NCBI GenBank assembly: GCA_036365515.1
Contig: CM070877.1
Location: 67,311,022 to 67,375,021, forward strand
DNA: 64,000 nt
From: Torymus aiolomorphi
Taxonomy: Eukaryota > Arthropoda > Insecta > Hymenoptera > Torymidae
Reading direction: 5' to 3'
Below the pieces are notes generated by a model. That model did not search any database, was not told the origin of the DNA, and saw only the letters and a list, made by a program, of their open reading frames with translations. Numbering within the stretch: the first letter of the stretch is position 1; each line of letters begins with the position of its first letter. The translations under genes and the position numbers were made by a program. This document shows positions 35,415-45,428 of the stretch, in pieces.

Positions 35415-35937
35415 TTAAACAAAAACTATTCAACTAATATACCCTATAAATATAAGCCAAAATGCCATTAGTTACGTTATAAGAGACTCGAAACTTAGTT
35501 TTATATGCTTATTACATGGGTGGTAATATGAAATAGCATTGGCTTTTTATACGGTTTTACTAACTCATGCTTATACTGTATCTTTATCCAATAAAAACTA
35601 ATTAAATTTTGATATTATATCGAAACATTCTTATTTTGCTAAAACTGGCATAGGTGTAAAGTTATGATATGTACTGACATTTAAATCTTAAAAACTAATT
35701 AAATTTTGATATTGTTTCGAAATATTCTTATTTTGCTAATACTGGCATAGGTGTAAAGTTATGAAATTTCAGTGTTCCTTCAACTAGAGTACAAGTACAA
35801 GTTATTGTTATATAACTTACAGTGAAAGAGGAAACTTAGTAGTAAATTTAAAATAATATAATATTTATTACAGACATGGGGAAAAATGCATTTGTAAACT
35901 TTACTCTTTTTATAAGAAAATATATTATTCTATATAA

Positions 35938-36153
35938 TAGCCCTGGGACACACTCGACATATGAGATTTTTACTATTTGAAATAGTACTTTTTATGACTA
36001 CTGAAAAAATAATAAAAATAACTATTTCAAATAGTAAAATTTGCTACAAAAATAAAAAAAATTATTATTTATAAAGTAAAATATGCTACGGAAATCATAA
36101 AAATTACTTTTTCAACAGTAAAACTTTCACATGTCGAGTGTGTCCCAGCGCTA
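35938..36153. mobile_element. 216-bp MITE, right-arm mirror copy
   Basis: Mirror image of 27298-27513. One end reads TAGCCCTGGGACACAC, so it has diverged by point changes since the arms separated. Confidence 0.8.
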
Positions 36154-37389
36154 CTATAAAAATAATAAATTTTCTTATAAAAGCAGTAAAGTTTACAAGT
36201 TAATTTTTTCTGTGTGGATTTTTTCCTAATTGAATGATATGTGATAATAATTAAGTAGCACTTGTTAATATCACTTGCAAACCATACATATCATATTATG
36301 AAAAGGACTGTTCGGTTAATTCCAACTCAGGCGTCGTTCATGTCAACACACTAGTGTACTTAGTGCGTATGGGTGTGCTGGATACCTTGGGTACGTCAAC
36401 CCTATTCCACCGTTGTCACCAATGCCTATCAAGGTCGTTACCATCGAGTACTCGAGGGCGCGCTCGATTCCGGTTTCGCGTGATTTTGAAATCGTGGGTC
36501 GGTGTCGAGTAGCGCGAGCCCGAGACTCGTTAAGCATCGTCTCGTCTTTCTGTTTTCTACTGTTCGTTGTCATTGAGAAAATTGTAGCTACCATATGTGG
36601 TAATAATACAGTTCAGGTATAAATGAATACCATTAATACATACATTTATGATGTAATGACTATGATTATATTTATAAATACTTTCTATTAATAAAGTTTT
36701 TTCCTAATAAAATTCTCATTTTCTTAATTTTTTAACTTGTTATAACTAAAATTATATTACAATTATATATTAATATTATGTCATTGTAGAAGAAGGCATT
36801 TAGTAAATGTATCTATTATTATCTAGTTAATATTTTTACCAATATATTTAAAAAATTGGAATTGGAAAGTCAGCGGCGAAAACAGCTGAGTTCTCCGCTG
36901 TTTTAGCAACTGATTATTTCATTGTGCGATCTTTTTCAGTGGGGAATGGTGGTTTAGCAACCCAAATATTAATTTTTGAAAATGCAATAAACCATCCAAA
37001 TCAACGTCAGTAAGCAATTCATTTCGGTTAAGGCTGATTTTTCGAAATACTTTAATTTTTGTCGTTTAAGGTCTTAACAATTTTCTGGACATTTTTTATT
37101 TAATATTAAAAAAAGAAAGTTAACTAGAAAACCATTTTGAATTATTCAGCATTATCGAAACCATTAGAAAAACGCGTTTCTTCATTAATTTTTTTCCGTA
37201 GAACTTAGATTTTTTGAAGTCACAAGGCATTGAATTCTTGCACCAACTTTTCTTCTGAATAGGTAGGCAATGATTGGAAAGAAGAAAACAATGTTCTTCT
37301 ATTAACTTTACTTAAATTTTAATAGTGAAATTTAATTATGATTGACAAAAAAGTCAGATGAGATTTTGGCGTGAGATTTTTCAGTAGGG

Positions 37390-37714
37390 TTATGCTTCCG
37401 ACGAAAGTACGGAACGAAATACTCCTCAAACAACGATAATCGCCTCAGGATGCATCTCGCCTGCACTCCTGCTGTTGAAACAGCGAAACACCTCACTACT
37501 TATCGCGGAAAATGCGATATCTCGCGAACTCGCTTCCATACGCGCTTCTCTCCGAACGATAACAACAACATGGATGTCGGCCGTGTCCCGGCCGGCAGTT
37601 TCGTCATGTTCTCGATACAGCTCTAATTCTGCATCGACGCGCCATCTAACGTTCACTATCACCAACTTATTAATTTCCGATTTATTATCGACGTCGGTAC
37701 GGCAGACCGTGACA
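37390..37714 (-). mobile_element. 5' LTR, inner segment resuming after the nested element
   Basis: Continues the LTR from CCGACGAAAGTACGG through CGTCGGTACGGCAGACCGTGACA, matching 22056-22369. Ends at 37714 next to ATATATATGGG. Confidence 0.8.
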
Positions 37715-38590
37715 ATATATATGGGATGTTTCACGTCACATTTATGTCCCCTCTGTCCAAAAATTGAGAGGACGTACGAAAACGGACGACCACTCAAAAT
37801 TTTCGTTGAAATATAGGCTTTCGAATTCGAAGTGGCAGAAGTCATGATTTCAAGATGGCCGACCAATATGGCGGCCATAATGATAGAAAGTGCATTAGGC
37901 ATGTGTGTAAAAATTCAGAATAGCGATAAAATATTATGAAAAAATTCATGCAGTAGCTTGTCTGGCTATTGGTTCAAATTCCACGATAAAACTTTCAAAA
38001 TTCAAGATGGCGGATCCAATATGACGGGCGAAATTTTCAAAAATCAACGGATCCATACATAATTTGGTATACGTGGTTTTCTTGAGTTGCTGATCGCGAA
38101 TCTGGAGTCAAATCTGCAAAATTAAAGATGACAGATTCAATATAGCTGGCCAATAATTTCTAGAATAAAAAAATCTCAAAACATATTACATGAAATTACA
38201 AATTATATAACTATTTTTGATGATTTTTTGATCAGTCGAGTCGTTCCCGAGTGAAAAGTTCCCAAATCTGTAAATTCATGAATTTAGAAAAGACAAAGCG
38301 TGTTTAGAGAACAGAGTGGTCAGAGTAGCTTCTGCCTCAAATTCTATGCTGACAATATGGAAAATTGTAGATTATCCTCTAAAATACTGTAATTATCAGC
38401 TATAGAAAAACAACTAGGAGACCCTAATCAAACAAAACTTTATTGAAACCATACCCTGACTTTCGTGTGGGGTGGAAAATCATGGATCTATATAACTCCA
38501 CTGATCTATTTAGATTTTGCTAAGACTACAAAATTGTAAGACAGTACATTCTTCAAATTCATTCGGATTTTTAATAATTAATATTGCACG

Positions 38591-38978
38591 TTAAGAGGAC
38601 GCCGGAGTCAATGTATTTTAAATGGAGGGTGGCGCTGTAATCAGTAAAACGCGTTTTTATTATATAAATTAAAAAATTCTTATCTTTTTGGAATTTGGGG
38701 ACTTGAGCACGCTTTGGATATTAATGTTTAGTTATTTCTCAAAATCGCAACTCAATTTGATTGCAATTAATTGCCGAGAAAACCTTGAAAAACTTGCGCG
38801 GGTAACATAACCTATAAATTACGAAATTGAAAGATCATAATTTTTTTTTTAATTTCAAGATTTGAGCGCGCTTCGTATATAAATTTTAAGTATTTTCCCA
38901 AAATTTCAGTCCAATCGGTTAATTATTCGAAGAGAAAACTTTGAAAAACTAACTGACCGGACTTCGGCCTCCCCTTAA
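38591..38978. mobile_element. TTAA-bounded MITE inside element A
   Basis: TTAAGAGGACGCCGGAGTC at the left and the complement of TTAAGGGGAGGCCGAAGTC at the right are imperfect inverted termini starting at TTAA. Inside are two diverged tandem copies of about 125 bases (TTGAGCACGCTT.../TTGAGCGCGCTT...). Probably piggyBac-type, older than the 149-bp family. Confidence 0.6.
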
Positions 38979-39032
38979 TATGTTTTTTACTACCAGAATA
39001 TTGCAAAATCTGTAGTATTTTTCCTGGTAGTA

Positions 39033-40858
39033 CTATGAAGGCATATCCAATAGAGATTTTATCCACTTTAGGTGCTTCAGAGAATCTTTTCTTAAGAAAC
39101 CTCTTAGTCTTTCCATGCTCTTTTTCATCGTTTCATTTACATGAAAATTCTGGAATTTTCTATTCGCTCTCTCGTAAAGCGATTCTGGAGTTAATATTGC
39201 ATCGTTTGGTTGTGCTTGCAGACTGGCACATGTAGCTTCGTGTTTCAGGATAGCTCCTACGCGATCACAAGCTCCTTTGCCATGCGCGGTTGCATGGAAA
39301 TGCCAATCGACTTTACCAAAATTTTCTTCCTGATGAATTAGATTGCACATTTGATACTTGTTCTTGTAATGTTGTTTCGCACCATCACTTACATACATGA
39401 TTCTTTTCAAATTTGGGTATAGTTTCTTGATCTCAGAAATGACTAACTTTTGCATGACATAGACTGCTGCAGTGTCGTGTGTCGTGCAATCAGATAGAAG
39501 TACAAAGCTCTTGTGGCAAGTCTCCCCTCCGTGATTCTTGTAGTAACATACCACTGGATGTACCGTGCATTGACTATTATTATAACGAAATGCTTGAGCT
39601 GCATCTTGTGCCACAAAAACAAAATTTTCTGAAAAATCAGTGTAAATTATCACTGAACCTGGTGCTAATTGTAAGTTATTTTTCAAATTTGTAATAAATT
39701 CTGACTGCGTTTTTGAAATAAAATCATGAGTGAGCAATATATTGAAACGAGTGCAAAACTCATCAGCTATGTCTTCAGATGAGAGGCATTCCCTTTTCAG
39801 AGAACACCTATCTATTACCAAATACTGAAAATTACTTTTGATATACACTTCTCCTCAAAAATCTTCTCGAGATAATAACTGAGAAGGTCTTTTTCTCGAC
39901 ACAGTTGACATTCACGAAGATAACATGCTGGTGATGGATTATCACACAATCAGAATCTAAAACAATTTTTGTACTGTTGAATAGAATCGTCATAGTTTTT
40001 AGTAAACCTAGCCAAGTTGCTCGCATCAAACATTGTCTTGCAGTTCTTGTACATGGTGCAAAAACGCTGTGTGTACCACTAGCTCAAGCCAAAATGCACC
40101 ATTGTGGTCGAAGCTCTACAAATTCCGTTAAGCTGATTGATATCTATGGTTTGAGCTCTTTGAATTGAACATGCAGGTATTTTATATTACACAGCATAAA
40201 GCGCTTCTGTTTTTTTTTCTTTTTCTTTACCAAGTCTCACAGTAATAACGTTTTTCTTGTTTCGCATAATCCTACTGTTCTCATCACTTTCATAAAAATT
40301 TCGAACTAATTCAACAACGTCTTGTGATAATGTCTTGCCAGCTCTAGTAATAGGTGTCGACATAACTCCCTCTGTTCCTTTGAGTTATAGAGCTTTTTTG
40401 ACAAAATATTTCTAGGTATTGAATTCTCTAGAAGTCTGTGCAATACTCCAGGTATCAGGTACTATCGTGAGGATCGTGATCCGTAATGGATCATTCGATG
40501 GTAAACTAGAAAATTTCTGCTTTAGTTTGTCTAGCATTTGCTCGAGTTCTTTTCGTCTAGATGAAGAAGACTTGTTGCTAGGCTCTGGGGCTTCATATTC
40601 ATCGTTCGCACATGATTGTTCTGATTGAGAATAAATACTGGAGTTTAATACTTCAGGTTTCGAAGTCACATCAATTGCCTCAAATTTACGTTTCCTGCAG
40701 CTAGAGCATATTTTCATGCCAGGTATATATACTGCAAGGAACTTCTGCAAGTTTATCGAAACTGGTCGGAGATTCTTACCCTTATGAGGAGAGATATTGA
40801 ATGGATTAATACATCTATCGCCATGAATCCCGGTTTCTTGAGATTCCATGATATTCAC
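39033..40858 (-). pseudogene. Element A transposase-like protein, broken
   Basis: The N-terminal part at 40858-40412 has a Cys-rich piece (MKICSSCRKRK) and a Lys/Gln-rich helix. A middle part (about 40411-39850) is readable across several frames, with the CYLRECQLC motif near 39925. The catalytic-looking part at 39848-39033 has TDFSEN (residues 70-75), SDGAKQHYKN (154-163) and HGKGACDRVGA (189-199). Three spaced acidic residues in that order suit an RNase-H-fold DDD/E transposase; D157 region to D195 is about 39 residues. Stops occur at about 40395, 40195 and 39950. Not functional. Role inferred, since no experimental relative is visible to me. Confidence 0.7.
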
Positions 40859-40897
40859 CGATAGTCACCGTGTTCTTCAAATAATAGACGTAAAAAC

Positions 40898-41295
40898 AAC
40901 TGATTTAAATATATGAGAACTATTTCCAGCAAGAGTAGTCGTGAAAACGACTGATTTAAATACGAGAACTATTTCCAGCAAGAGTAGTCGTGAAAATGAC
41001 TGATTTAAATACGAGAACTATTTCTAGCAAGCGTAGTCGCGAAAACGACTGATTTAAATACGAGAACTATCTCCAGCAAGAGTAGTCGTGAAAACGACTG
41101 ATTTAAATATGATAATTGTTTCCAGCAAGAGTAGTCGTGAAAACGACTGATTTAAATACGAGAACTATTTCCAGCAAGAATAGTCGTGAAAACTACTGAT
41201 TTAAATAGGAGAACTATTTCTAGCAGGAGTAGTCGCGAAAACGACTGATTTAAATACGAGAACTATTTCCAGCAAGAGTAGTTGTGAAAACGACT
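40898..41295 (-). repeat. 49-bp tandem repeat, about eight units, each with a palindrome
   Basis: Unit CGACTGATTTAAATACGAGA...CCAGCAAGAGTAGTCGTGAAAA. Each junction forms AGTCG-TGAAAA-CGACT, a perfect 5-bp inverted repeat, which is also present once more at about 41325-41340. It lies just upstream of the protein start (40858), where promoter or transposase-binding sites would be expected. Confidence 0.8.
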
Positions 41296-42046
41296 CGAAT
41301 GTCGAAAATCACTTTTCTGACGGATAGTCGTGAAAACGACTAATATAATACAATAACTATTCCCAGCAAGAGAAGCAAGAACGTTTATGAATATGTTTTC
41401 GTGAGTACCAATGATGCTTTATCGATTACTTAATCCACTGATAAGGGAGAAATAAACTTCGACACACTTTGCCTCGTGTGAACTTGTGAATTTACATACT
41501 AGAGAATTTCTTTTTCGGAAATAACGCGATAAATCAAAAAATCATCAAGAATAGTTTTCGTTTATAATTTTATGTAAAATGTCGTCATATTTTTTTATTG
41601 TCATTTCTGAGCAATATTGGAACCGCCATCTTGAATTTTACAAATTTAACTCCGGATTCCCGATTAGCAACTTAAAAAACCCCCGTATACCAAATTTTGT
41701 ATGGATGCGTTGATTTTTGAAATTTCCTTCTCCATATTGGATCCGCCATCTTGAATTTTGAAAGTTTGATTGTGGAATTTGGACCAGTAGCCAGACAAGC
41801 TACTGCATGAATCTTTTCATAATTTTGTATCGTTATTCTGAATTTTTACATTCATGCCTAATGCACTTTCTATCGTTATGGCTGCCATATTGGTCGGCCA
41901 TCTTGAAATCATGGCTTCTGCCACTTTGCATTCGAAAGCCTATATTTCAAGGAAAATTTTGAGTGGTCGTACGGTTTTGTACGTCCGCTCAGTTTTTGGA
42001 CGGGGGGGGGGGGGGTAAAGTGACGTGAATCGTCCCATATATATAT

Positions 42047-42345
42047 CGGGTATTAAGTTTATATAAATATTTTATCACGTGTTACAAAGAACACTTTTGT
42101 TAATTGTTAATTAATGTGCCATACCAAAACTAAACATATTATTAACACACTATATTGTATACATTGACCCTCAAAATTATAGAACTTAGGCAATTTTTTG
42201 TATATAAGTTAGTTAGTAGGTAAGCTATACGACCAGACCTACGTAGAGACAGTATTATGCGTCTCTGTAGGATGTCAGTTGGTCAGATATATATCTGTAT
42301 TTTGATGTAATGACGATTATTCTGGTAAGAAATAATAATAATAAT
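42047..42345. other. Spacer with a 55-bp hairpin
   Basis: CGACCAGACCTACGTAGAGAC and GTCTCTGTAGGATG...TTGGTC (about 42229-42284) form an imperfect stem. Otherwise AT-rich with no gene. Confidence 0.5.
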
Positions 42346-43650
42346 TTACGCCAATGTTATTAAGGATTTCTTCCCAAGCGCATTACAAGTCATCGTGATA
42401 AACAAATCTGGTTTTCCATATTTCTGAACTAGAACCAAGGTATCTATAAAATTTTGAAGCAATGCTCGTGGACTTCCTATAAAACTTGATTGCAATATTA
42501 ACATTTTTCCAATTTTTTCTACATTTTTAATTTCTGTAAGTTTCTTTTCGAGATGATACATTAAGCCTTTGTATAATTCAGTTCTTAATATATATTATTG
42601 TCTTTTTAAATAATGTAATCTAGAACTTTCTACTTTTATCCATGCATCAACGATATATTGTTGAGTTAATTTTCCTAAATTCAAAACTGGATTAAAACCG
42701 TCTCTAATGCTTAATTTGTACGAATAAAATTGTAGAGATATAATGTTATTTTTACCATTACGACATTTCGTATTAGGCATCCATCCAAAACCATCTGCAG
42801 GGTATATTAGCGGATACGTCATAGGATCAATGTGTTAACTTATGCAAGGTTTATTTATAGGCCCATCAGACTTAGAATGTATATAGATATCTCTTTCGAT
42901 TGGTGGTTCGCTATTGTCTCCAACAAAAACAACAGCTACTTCATTACACGTAGCTTGATTATATCTATGTTTGTCTTTTGGATTTCTTATAATTAACATT
43001 TTTACTAGTGTCGGTTGAGCCCCGTTTTTAATCGAACATGCCTTTTCTTGGTTTTATACTTCTTGTATCATATTGTAGGCCTCTGCGCATGGATTCAATC
43101 TTCTTATTATAATATCTAATTCTTTTATTATTGTCATTGAACATTTAAAATTATCAATATATCGATTTTTACTGGGTTCTTCATTGTCAAGATTGTACTA
43201 TTGCTCATACTTTCGTCTATCTTCTTCATTGGAATGCAGTGCATATGTACTATGGTAAACTTGTCCACATATCCGTACATTACATGTAAGATCTAATTGT
43301 AAGTTTTCAACATTATTTTCCTGTATTAAGCTTTCATTTATTAAAGTAATTGCTATAGAAGCCCGTTTGAATATTGTATTATTTATTTTTTTGGATTTCT
43401 TGTACTCTAAAATTTTATGTTGTTTTTTTTTATAATATAATCAACTTTTTTCTGCATTTACTTCTTTTACATTTTTCTAAACTTTATTCTTTAATATTTT
43501 GTTTTTTCTTTATTTTATTTCTAAAATTTTTTGTTTATTTTTTTAAGTAATAGAGCTTACTTTTAGATAATTTACTATCTTTTTTTCCTCAAAATTATCA
43601 GTATATTTTTTTCTTCTAAGTTAGTTACACTATTTTTAGTTTCACAATTC
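42346..43650 (-). pseudogene. Helitron N-terminal region fragment
   Basis: Frames at 42822-42595 (YPLIYPADGFGW) and 42561-42346 (LQSSFIGSPRALLQNF, KPDLFITMTCN) match the Helitron-like N domain also seen at 18727-19104. Upstream traces such as ERDIYIHSKS and LNPCAEAYN can be followed to about 43640 across several frames. No Rep or helicase part follows, so this is a 5' fragment of a different Helitron lineage. Confidence 0.8.
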
Positions 43651-43907
43651 AGACTATTACTGTCATGGCAATACTTTCTTTTATTAATTGAGAAATTGTT
43701 AAATGTATTTATAATCACTTCATCCAAATCAGGTTCATCAGTAAGATCGATTACCTGGTCATTTCTAGAATTTTTTAAAGGTCGATTTTTAAGCGTTATT
43801 TAGCCTTTTTCTAAAAATCATAAAACCCACAGATCTTGACCAATTTTAGTCATCAAGGTCTCATTTTCTTCGTTTTTTCTCAAACTTTGCAGAAAAAAAT
43901 TTGTTTC
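43651..43907. other. AT-rich spacer
   Basis: No recognisable feature; short frames only. Confidence 0.4.
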
Positions 43908-44297
43908 TGTAACAGGATGGCTATTGGGGGAAAATCCCAAAAAGCCACAGGCCAGCGATGCCCTAGAACACGGTGCCACGGGTGTCAGACTAAAATGACT
44001 TGCCCGGGGATCTGCTCCTGAAATCCCGAAAAGAACGCGAAAATCGAACGCGAACTTCGCTTTCCAACTAATTGGATCGCTGAGAGAATAGCGCGCGCTC
44101 GAAGTGTAAAGCGCGCGGCCGCTATGCTCAGATAACGACCGGCGGAGTCGTTTTCCCGCGGAGGCGGCGGTATCCGGGAGAAGGACGGGTTGTGTAAATA
44201 ACAACGCGATGAGTAACGAGATATCACAGTATATCAAGGAGCGCGGGAGCGCTCTGAAGGCAAGTATAGAAGAAGCCTGAGGGTCGACCGCGCTACA
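43908..44297. repeat. Possible solo LTR or LTR fragment
   Basis: Starts TGTAACAGGATGGCTATTGG, similar in layout to the TGTCACGGGGTGGTTATTAG start of the LTR at 24841. It is GC-rich with CGCGGAGGCGGCGG and ends CGCTACA. The TG...CA borders are suggestive, but I see no matching target duplication, so the borders are tentative. Confidence 0.35.
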
Positions 44298-45428
44298 TAT
44301 ACATTGAAATGGATGCCCGAGAAATTGAAATATTTACTGCAATTTTCAATCGCTTTTATATTCACATAAATTAAAATAACAGAATCCTATTTTATCATAC
44401 TATGTTGCACAAAAAGTTTCATGTAAAAAGATGCTCTTACGTAAGGATAGTTGACTTGGCAAACTTTGAGCTTCGCATTTCGTAAAGGCTAGAGAATTAG
44501 GTGATTTCAGAGAAATAGATGCGAAAGAGTAGTTTTTAAAAAACTTTGTACCACCGGCTGCTATGGAAAAGGTAGTTGACATGAGAACGCAACTTCTCAG
44601 CCAACTTTGAGCTTCGAGTTTTATAAAAGCAAGAGAATCAGGTGATACAGAGATTTGAATTGTAATTCTGAGAACTTGTACTTTCTTCTTTTATTCCTTG
44701 CGATAGCTACAAAGAAAAAATATATTATTGTTATCTTTCTTAACAACTTTAAATCCTCTGTTGAAATACTAATAAAAGTTTAATGTTTTTATCCAAACAA
44801 TCTTGCTCTCAACAACTGTCTAACTCTCTACAAAGAACTTGACTGAAAGCTTAAATGTTTTTTTGAAACAATTATTATAAACACTTTAAAAACTATTTTT
44901 TAAAGTATTTTCTATTTGTCTATAGTCCTTTTATTTATTCTAATCTCATCTATTCAATAAGCACTCTCTACAAATGGTAATAATTTTGTTGATGACTGTA
45001 CAAATAATAATATTGTTAATAAAACTTCCTAGGAAAGTATAAAATAAGGCAAGTATAGAAGTTTTTTCTGTATAATCTATAAAATAATATTTATGATTTT
45101 TTAAAAGAAGTCAAATAAATACTAGTAAAAAAGTCTTTTACTTCTTTGAGTCAATGTATGCTCAACAAATTATATGTAAGTACATTCAAATTGTTCACTA
45201 CAAATCAAAGAAACGAAAGTTATGAAATCAATTATCGATAGTCAAGTAATGCAAACCATTCTCCGAAAAACTGTATGACTATGTTCTCAGAAATGTATTC
45301 AAATTTCTTCATTCTTCTATACAAATTAAACACGAAAAAGTACTGAAATCAATTACTTGTAGTCAAGTACCGGCCATAAGAACTTTTCGTACCTCGCGTA
45401 TAAAATTACATTTTACTTAATTACATAA

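Larger units (their letters stand above)
34143..35937. repeat. Right palindrome arm with extra sequence
   Basis: 34143-34830 pairs with 27560-28230. About 34830-35930 has no continuous partner and holds small hairpins, a TTAA MITE and repeats of the ATAACTTACAGTGAAAGA motif. Non-coding. Confidence 0.65.
26019..37389. mobile_element. 11.4-kb palindromic element nested in an LTR
   Basis: Ends CCCTACTGAAAAATCTCAC (26019) and GTGAGATTTTTCAGTAGGG (to 37389). The left arm 26019-28590 pairs with 28850-29221 plus 34143-37389; shared landmarks include the CGCCGCTGACTTTCC and AGCGCTGGGACACAC blocks. The 29222-34142 gap is a copia insertion, and about 1 kb around 34830-35930 is extra in the right arm. 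Outside it, LTR sequence resumes in register, consistent with a short TT duplication. No transposase of its own is visible. Confidence 0.8.
37715..42046 (-). mobile_element. Element A: DDD-type transposon with long inverted ends (Sola-like)
   Basis: Left ATATATATGGGATG...CACGTCAC and right GTGACGTGAATCGTCCCATATATAT are inverted, and pairing continues for about 440 bases (37723-38170 with 41595-42043). Modules such as TTCAAGATGGCGGATCCAAT are repeated inside each end. It encodes a decayed protein sharing motifs with those of elements B and C. TA-rich ends prevent reading the target duplication. Family assignment to Sola is my inference from the motif set and from the 4-bp duplication of element B. 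Confidence 0.7.

Noticed and set aside
26019..37389. Assembly artefact explanation for the palindromes
   Set aside because: The arms differ by point changes, by independent MITE and retroelement insertions and by element B, so they are separate DNA. The same holds for 1-6526 and 44456-51231.
37426..37902. 158-codon minus-strand frame across the LTR end
   Set aside because: Crosses the border between the LTR and element A, so it cannot be an inherited gene.
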